Below are positions 60,615-64,000 of a stretch of DNA of 64,000 nt, one piece after another. The DNA is taken from positions 1 through 64,000 of the forward strand of contig CAZFVA010000008.1 of NCBI GenBank assembly GCA_964522105.1, given 5' to 3'. The notes under the pieces were generated by a model that ran no database searches, was not told the DNA's origin, and saw only the letters and a program-made list of their open reading frames with translations. Made by a program: the position numbers and the translations under genes. Numbering within the stretch: the first letter of the stretch is position 1; every line of letters starts with the position of its first letter. This DNA is from JAGOFO01 sp964522105. GTDB taxonomy: Bacteria; Myxococcota_A; UBA9042; DTJE01.

Positions 60615-61130
60615 TCACACAAAAAGGCTGCGCGCGTCACGTTTACGATGAAAACGACCGTCTGCGATCCCAAACAGCTTGAACAACAAGGGGGCAAACA
60701 CCGCCGTCATGACTGCCTGGGTAAGGCCGTTCGTGACTACCAGAGTCGAGTAACTGTACCCGCGATCAAATACGACCGAGAAAAGAAGAAACAGCAGCGC
60801 GGACAACACTGACGACGCAAACACGACCAGCATCAACGGGATAGTTCTGCTTAACTGGAATCGCGACATTGCCATCCTGGCAAGCACAAACATGACAACC
60901 TGAATCTCCATCTGCATGCCGAACAGGCCGCCGGGCATGAAGGCGTCGGTCAGCAGACCCATCAGCGAAACGATAAGCAGGGGCGCGACACCGGACGTGG
61001 AAGACGCAAGAAATATTGTGGCGACCAGAGTTACATCAACAGAAAAATTCTGAAGGCCCAGGAGCGTCAGGGCAGGTATCTGCAACATCAGACAGACAAA
61101 GACAATTATCAGGACAAAGACGCTACGCAT
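60615..61130 (-). CDS. mreD: Rod shape-determining protein MreD
   Basis: A 171-residue membrane protein with five to six helices, part of the elongasome. LMGLLTDAFMPGGLFGMQMEIQ contains the family's conserved GLxxDxxxPGxxG-like centre. The ATG shares one base with the mreC stop (TAATG). A gap of 58 bases separates it from mrdA. Sequence conservation is low as usual for MreD, but place and topology are decisive. Confidence 0.93.
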   Translation of the reverse strand: MRSVFVLIIVFVCLMLQIPALTLLGLQNFSVDVTLVATIFLASSTSGVAPLLIVSLMGLLTDAFMPGGLFGMQMEIQVVMFVLARMAMSRFQLSRTIPLMLVVFASSVLSALLFLLFSVVFDRGYSYSTLVVTNGLTQAVMTAVFAPLLFKLFGIADGRFHRKRDARSLFV

Positions 61131-62002
61131 TATCTGTCCCCTGGCTCATCACCTGCGTCCGCAGCAGCAAGATCAGTCACGATCATTGCATGACTGACCA
61201 CAGCCGGGTCAACCGCAAGCGCGATGTCATATTCCATGAAAGGCCCGACCTGGCGTCTGGCCTCGGGGTCTATCAGATATCCGACTTCAATGCCCCGGGG
61301 GAAAACGCGGTCGTGCCCGGAAGTCACAATTGTGGCACCTTTCTGCAGCAGCGAATCGTTCATGGAAATCTGCAATCTTGCCTGATAGCCGGTCTTGCTG
61401 CCGGAACCGACAACCATACCAAGAACACCTGTCCCCATCACCTGACAGGCAACCCTGCTGCGGGTGTCGGTCAAGAGCATGACGTCAGCAAACCGACCGC
61501 TGGCTGAAGTAACCCGCCCGACAAGACCGGTATCAATTATCACAGCCATGTCAGCGGCCGGGGCCGTTTTGCCGTCCATCGCGACACGCAGACGTTCAAT
61601 CCTGAAATATGGATTTACGTCACGGACCACCACAGAGGCTGCCGCAAGTTTCAGATCTACACGCTGCTCGCGAAGACCGAGCAGAAGGCGCAGATCACGA
61701 TTTTCAACTGCCAGACGCTTTGAATTCAGGGACTCGCCAAGAAGCTTGCTGTTTTCTGCAACAAGCCTGGTGTTTTCCCTGACGGCAGAAAAAATGCCGG
61801 TAATATCGGAAGTTACGCCGCCAACAGACTGGGTGACGCCGCCAAAACCTGTCTGAGCCCACCCGGTCAGACTGATCAGACCGTTCTGAACACCGGACGG
61901 CGTCGTCCTTCTGCTTCCGGACAGGTACATAAGAAGAATCGGCAGAATAATCAGCAGAGTAGATAGTGCAGCCAATCTGTGCCTGAAAAGCCAGTCCCGC
62001 AT
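61130..62002 (-). CDS. mreC: Rod shape-determining protein MreC
   Basis: A 290-residue periplasmic scaffold with one N-terminal helix, a coiled coil (about 65-110, RENTRLVAENSKLLGESL) and the two beta domains: VVVRDVNPYFRIERLRVAMDG, IDTGLVGRVTSASG, VMLLTDTRSRVACQV, GATIVTSGHDRVFPRGIEVG. It links cytoplasmic MreB to PBP2 and RodA. It starts 31 bases after mreB. Motifs are complete. Confidence 0.95.
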   Translation of the reverse strand: MRDWLFRHRLAALSTLLIILPILLMYLSGSRRTTPSGVQNGLISLTGWAQTGFGGVTQSVGGVTSDITGIFSAVRENTRLVAENSKLLGESLNSKRLAVENRDLRLLLGLREQRVDLKLAAASVVVRDVNPYFRIERLRVAMDGKTAPAADMAVIIDTGLVGRVTSASGRFADVMLLTDTRSRVACQVMGTGVLGMVVGSGSKTGYQARLQISMNDSLLQKGATIVTSGHDRVFPRGIEVGYLIDPEARRQVGPFMEYDIALAVDPAVVSHAMIVTDLAAADAGDEPGDR

Positions 62003-62033
62003 GACAATGCCAGTTAAAACAATGAGTCTAAAA

Positions 62034-63065
62034 TCAGATTACGCTGTGCCGCAGCAGGTCCATATCGTCAAGAACTCTGCCTGCACCCAGAACTACTGAA
62101 GCCACCGGATCTTCGGCGATCATGACGGGCAGACCGGTTTCTTCGCGGATCAGCACGTCGATATTTTTCAAAAGAGCCCCGCCGCCGGCCAGCATTATGC
62201 CCTTGTCAACGATGTCGGCCGAAAGCTCGGGGGGCGTGCCCTCAAGTGCCTGGCGAACAGCATTGGCAATCGCAGAGACCGGTTCATACAGGGCTTCGCG
62301 AATTTCGTCAGAATTCAATGTGACGGTCTTCGGGATACCGGCAACAAGATCGCGCCCCTTCACTTCCATATAAAGCACTTCAGGAAGCGGGTAGGCGTTG
62401 CCTATTTCAATCTTCACCTGTTCGGCAGTACGGTCGCCGACCAGAAGATTGTATTTACGTTTCAGATGTTCCCGGATTGCATCGTCCATCTTGTCGCCGC
62501 CGACTTTCACCGAACGACTGTAAACGACACCGGAAAGGGATATGACGGCGACCTCGGTAGTGCCACCACCGATATCGACAATCATGTTTCCGCAAGGTTC
62601 GGTAATCGGAAGACCGGCGCCGATAGCGGCCGCCATGGGCTCTTCCATCAGATAAACTTCACGCGCCCCGGCGGACTCTGCCGACTCGCGCACCGCGCGA
62701 CGTTCAACTTCTGTAATGCCGTGCGGAACGCAGATAACGATACGCGGACGAACGAGCGTTCTGCGGTTATGCGCCCTGGTTATGAAGTAACGCAGCATCG
62801 CTTCCGTAACTTCGAAATCGGCGATGACACCGTCTTTCATAGGTCTGATGGCTTCAATACCGCCCGGGGTTCTGCCAAGCATTTCCTTGGCTTCGCGACC
62901 GACGGCCAGGACTCTTCTGGTATTTTTGTGATCTTTGAAAACGGCCACAACCGACGGCTCACACGAGACAATTCCCTTGCCCCGCACGTAAACCAACGTC
63001 GTAGCAGTCCCCAGATCTATTGCCAGATCGTTGGAGAAAAGTCCGTATAGCCAATCAAGCAGCAT
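62034..63065 (-). CDS. mreB: Rod shape-determining protein MreB
   Basis: A 343-residue bacterial actin that positions wall synthesis. Signatures are NDLAIDLGTATTLVYVRGKGIV, MLGRTPGGIEAIRPMKDGVIADFEV, VCVPHGITEVERRA, MEEPMAAAIGAGLPI, VDIGGGTTEVAVISL and LAGGGALLKNID. AGGAAG precedes the ATG. It is first in mreB-mreC-mreD-mrdA-rodA. In M. xanthus MreB also serves the gliding machinery, which makes the neighbouring Glt/Nfs-like operon notable. Confidence 0.98.
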   Translation of the reverse strand: MLLDWLYGLFSNDLAIDLGTATTLVYVRGKGIVSCEPSVVAVFKDHKNTRRVLAVGREAKEMLGRTPGGIEAIRPMKDGVIADFEVTEAMLRYFITRAHNRRTLVRPRIVICVPHGITEVERRAVRESAESAGAREVYLMEEPMAAAIGAGLPITEPCGNMIVDIGGGTTEVAVISLSGVVYSRSVKVGGDKMDDAIREHLKRKYNLLVGDRTAEQVKIEIGNAYPLPEVLYMEVKGRDLVAGIPKTVTLNSDEIREALYEPVSAIANAVRQALEGTPPELSADIVDKGIMLAGGGALLKNIDVLIREETGLPVMIAEDPVASVVLGAGRVLDDMDLLRHSVI

Positions 63066-63126
63066 CTTCTTCCTGTGAGGTACAAAACCCCGCCTTCACC
63101 CACCATTTGCAGAAAAATGGGGATGC

Positions 63127-63155
63127 TTTATATCATGGTGACCATGAATGATCAA
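63127..63155 (-). promoter_or_regulatory. Promoter of the mre operon with palindrome in the spacer
   Basis: On the minus strand TTGATC (63150-63155) and TATAAA (63127-63132) are 17 bases apart; the leader to mreB is about 55 bases. A perfect 15-base palindrome, TCATGGTGACCATGA (63133-63147), fills the spacer and could be an operator. Confidence 0.6.
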
Positions 63156-63218
63156 CACGAAGCCGGGGCGCGTCCCCGCTGCGGGACAATCAACATCAAA
63201 CACTGTCGCGCGTTCCGT

Positions 63219-63247
63219 TTGACCGGCGAACACTAACCTGTTAAAAA
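63219..63247 (+). promoter_or_regulatory. Promoter candidate of the 176-residue lipoprotein gene
   Basis: TTGACC (63219-63224) and TAAAAA (63242-63247) are 17 bases apart, about 43 bases before the ATG. It is divergent from the mre promoter. Confidence 0.45.
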
Positions 63248-63289
63248 TAACACACCGGTCATCCCGGATATTTCGGAGGTATTCCAATA

Positions 63290-63820
63290 ATGAGAATCCA
63301 GCAATTGATCAGGTCGTCCCTGTTTGTTGGCGTTATTGCCGTTTCTGCAGCCTGTGCCAAGGCTCCTGCCGCGGCCGACCGGGAAGCAACCGAGGTTGCC
63401 CTCCCCCAGAAGCCTGATCTGAAGGCAAAAACGACCCCCGAAAAGTACGATGACGGCACACTGACCGTCACTGGCGTTGTGAAGAACGCCGCGCATCTGA
63501 ACGGAAATTCAGTGAAGGTCCGTGGAAAGGTGATTAAGGTCGATACGTGTACTGTCGGCGAAGTATGCTCGGCAGAAGCGTCGGTCATGCTTGCCGATGA
63601 CAGCGCAAAATCATCCCGCGTGCTGACTGTGATGGACCCGAGCGAAGGGCTTCATCATGACATCAAGAAAGAATTCCCGCTGAACGCGCTTGTCACGGTC
63701 GAAGGGAAAATTTCCATGTGGTCACCGACCGGTCGGACGATCAACATGGATGGAATTCTGCTTCTTGATCCGCCGAAGAAAGAAGAAACCGAAGAAAATA
63801 AAGAAGCTGCCGCCAAATAG
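63290..63820 (+). CDS. Small lipoprotein with OB-fold-like domain
   Basis: A 176-residue lipoprotein with lipobox VSAAC near residue 22 and GGAGG ten bases before the ATG. After a Pro/Ala/Lys linker the core (about 55-155: LTVTGVVKNAAHLNGNSVKV, RGKVIKVDTCTVGEVC, ALVTVEGKISMW) has the strand pattern of an OB-fold or nucleic-acid/ligand-binding small barrel. Two Cys (DTCTVGEVC) may pair. The tail is a Glu/Lys/Ala run. Function unknown. Confidence 0.8.
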   Translation: MRIQQLIRSSLFVGVIAVSAACAKAPAAADREATEVALPQKPDLKAKTTPEKYDDGTLTVTGVVKNAAHLNGNSVKVRGKVIKVDTCTVGEVCSAEASVMLADDSAKSSRVLTVMDPSEGLHHDIKKEFPLNALVTVEGKISMWSPTGRTINMDGILLLDPPKKEETEENKEAAAK

Positions 63821-63840
63821 GGTCTAATTCCGCAGGCCTG

Positions 63841-64000
63841 TCAGCGTTTTGTAAAAACAACATTGCCGAACCGTATTCTGCCGCCGACATCAGGATGTCC
63901 TGGAATCCACTCACGTCCGTCACTGGCAGCTTCGATCAACAGGATGACAGTTGAACCAAGGTTGAACACGCCGTAGTCGTCACCTTTTCTGGCGGCCGCA
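63841..64000 (-). CDS. psd: Phosphatidylserine decarboxylase, C-terminal part (cut by the window edge)
   Basis: Only the last 52 codons are inside the window; the gene continues beyond 64000 on the minus strand. The segment reads GDDYGVFNLGSTVILLIEA, which holds the LGST autocleavage site where Ser becomes the pyruvoyl group of the alpha chain, then a basic end before TGA at 63841. This is diagnostic of phosphatidylserine decarboxylase, which makes phosphatidylethanolamine in the inner membrane. The stop is 20 bases from that of the convergent lipoprotein gene. Confidence 0.9.
   Translation of the reverse strand, partial: AAARKGDDYGVFNLGSTVILLIEAASDGREWIPGHPDVGGRIRFGNVVFTKR

Overview
The window looks like a chromosomal segment of a Gram-negative, deltaproteobacterium-like organism, most plausibly Myxococcota or a relative such as the Bradymonadales-type lineages. 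The sequence reasons are the Cys-rich CGPDGCGGECG module in a surface lipoprotein, a MYXO-CTERM-like tail on a phosphoesterase, the paired-Cys AgmX/PglI-type C-terminal domain, a hybrid CheA, and a Glt/Nfs-like cluster of giant TPR proteins. An ATP-dependent 2-hydroxyacyl-CoA dehydratase and a rubredoxin suggest at least partly anaerobic metabolism. The lineage is inferred from gene content only. After start codons are chosen no gene-free stretch exceeds about 250 bases. I saw no rRNA, tRNA, CRISPR array, transposase or phage gene.

Layout. 0-4.1 kb: surface lipoprotein, acyl-CoA dehydrogenase, secreted phosphoesterase. 4.2-13 kb: one chemosensory operon (soluble Rossmann-MCP, REC-REC-GGDEF, STAS, CheA-REC, CheW, CheB, CheR, PilZ) with c-di-GMP synthesis and reception built in. 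13-24.4 kb: a small orphan protein, a mini-operon of two microcompartment vertex proteins plus a class II aldolase, a DUF985 cupin, rubredoxin, lipid kinase-like protein, CtpA-type protease, and the block DUF1015/TrmN6-like/MetG and Mpl. 24.5-28.3 kb: accessory-looking stretch (radical SAM + glycosyltransferase pair, DUF1016 nuclease). 28.4-33.8 kb: 2-hydroxyacyl-CoA dehydratase operon, SDR, pyruvate kinase. 33.9-39.1 kb: exported molybdoenzyme, TauE/SafE permease and molybdenum cofactor genes moeA-moaA-moaC-MOSC/MogA. 39.2-40.6 kb: small zinc-ribbon protein and a thioredoxin operon. 40.6-44.6 kb: dnaK, PBP-activator-like protein and thiL.

44.8-57.2 kb is the most interesting part. It is a nine-gene run on the minus strand with a near-consensus promoter, encoding exported TPR giants, a TPR lipoprotein, an FHA/TM/paired-Cys TonB-like protein, small exported proteins, an outer-membrane barrel and an OPX (Wza-like) polysaccharide exporter. 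Its order and architectures resemble the myxobacterial Glt (gliding) and Nfs (spore-coat) C-D-E-F-G-H genes. It lies directly downstream of the complete rod-shape operon mreB-mreC-mreD-mrdA-rodA (57.35-63.07 kb). The right edge has a lipoprotein gene and the C-terminal end of phosphatidylserine decarboxylase.

Together the window pairs a c-di-GMP-linked chemosensory system with an envelope machine tied to polysaccharide export and to the MreB/RodA elongation genes. I infer a trans-envelope transport or surface-assembly apparatus; no motor genes (AglRQS type) or polysaccharide synthases are present here, so its function is not proven.
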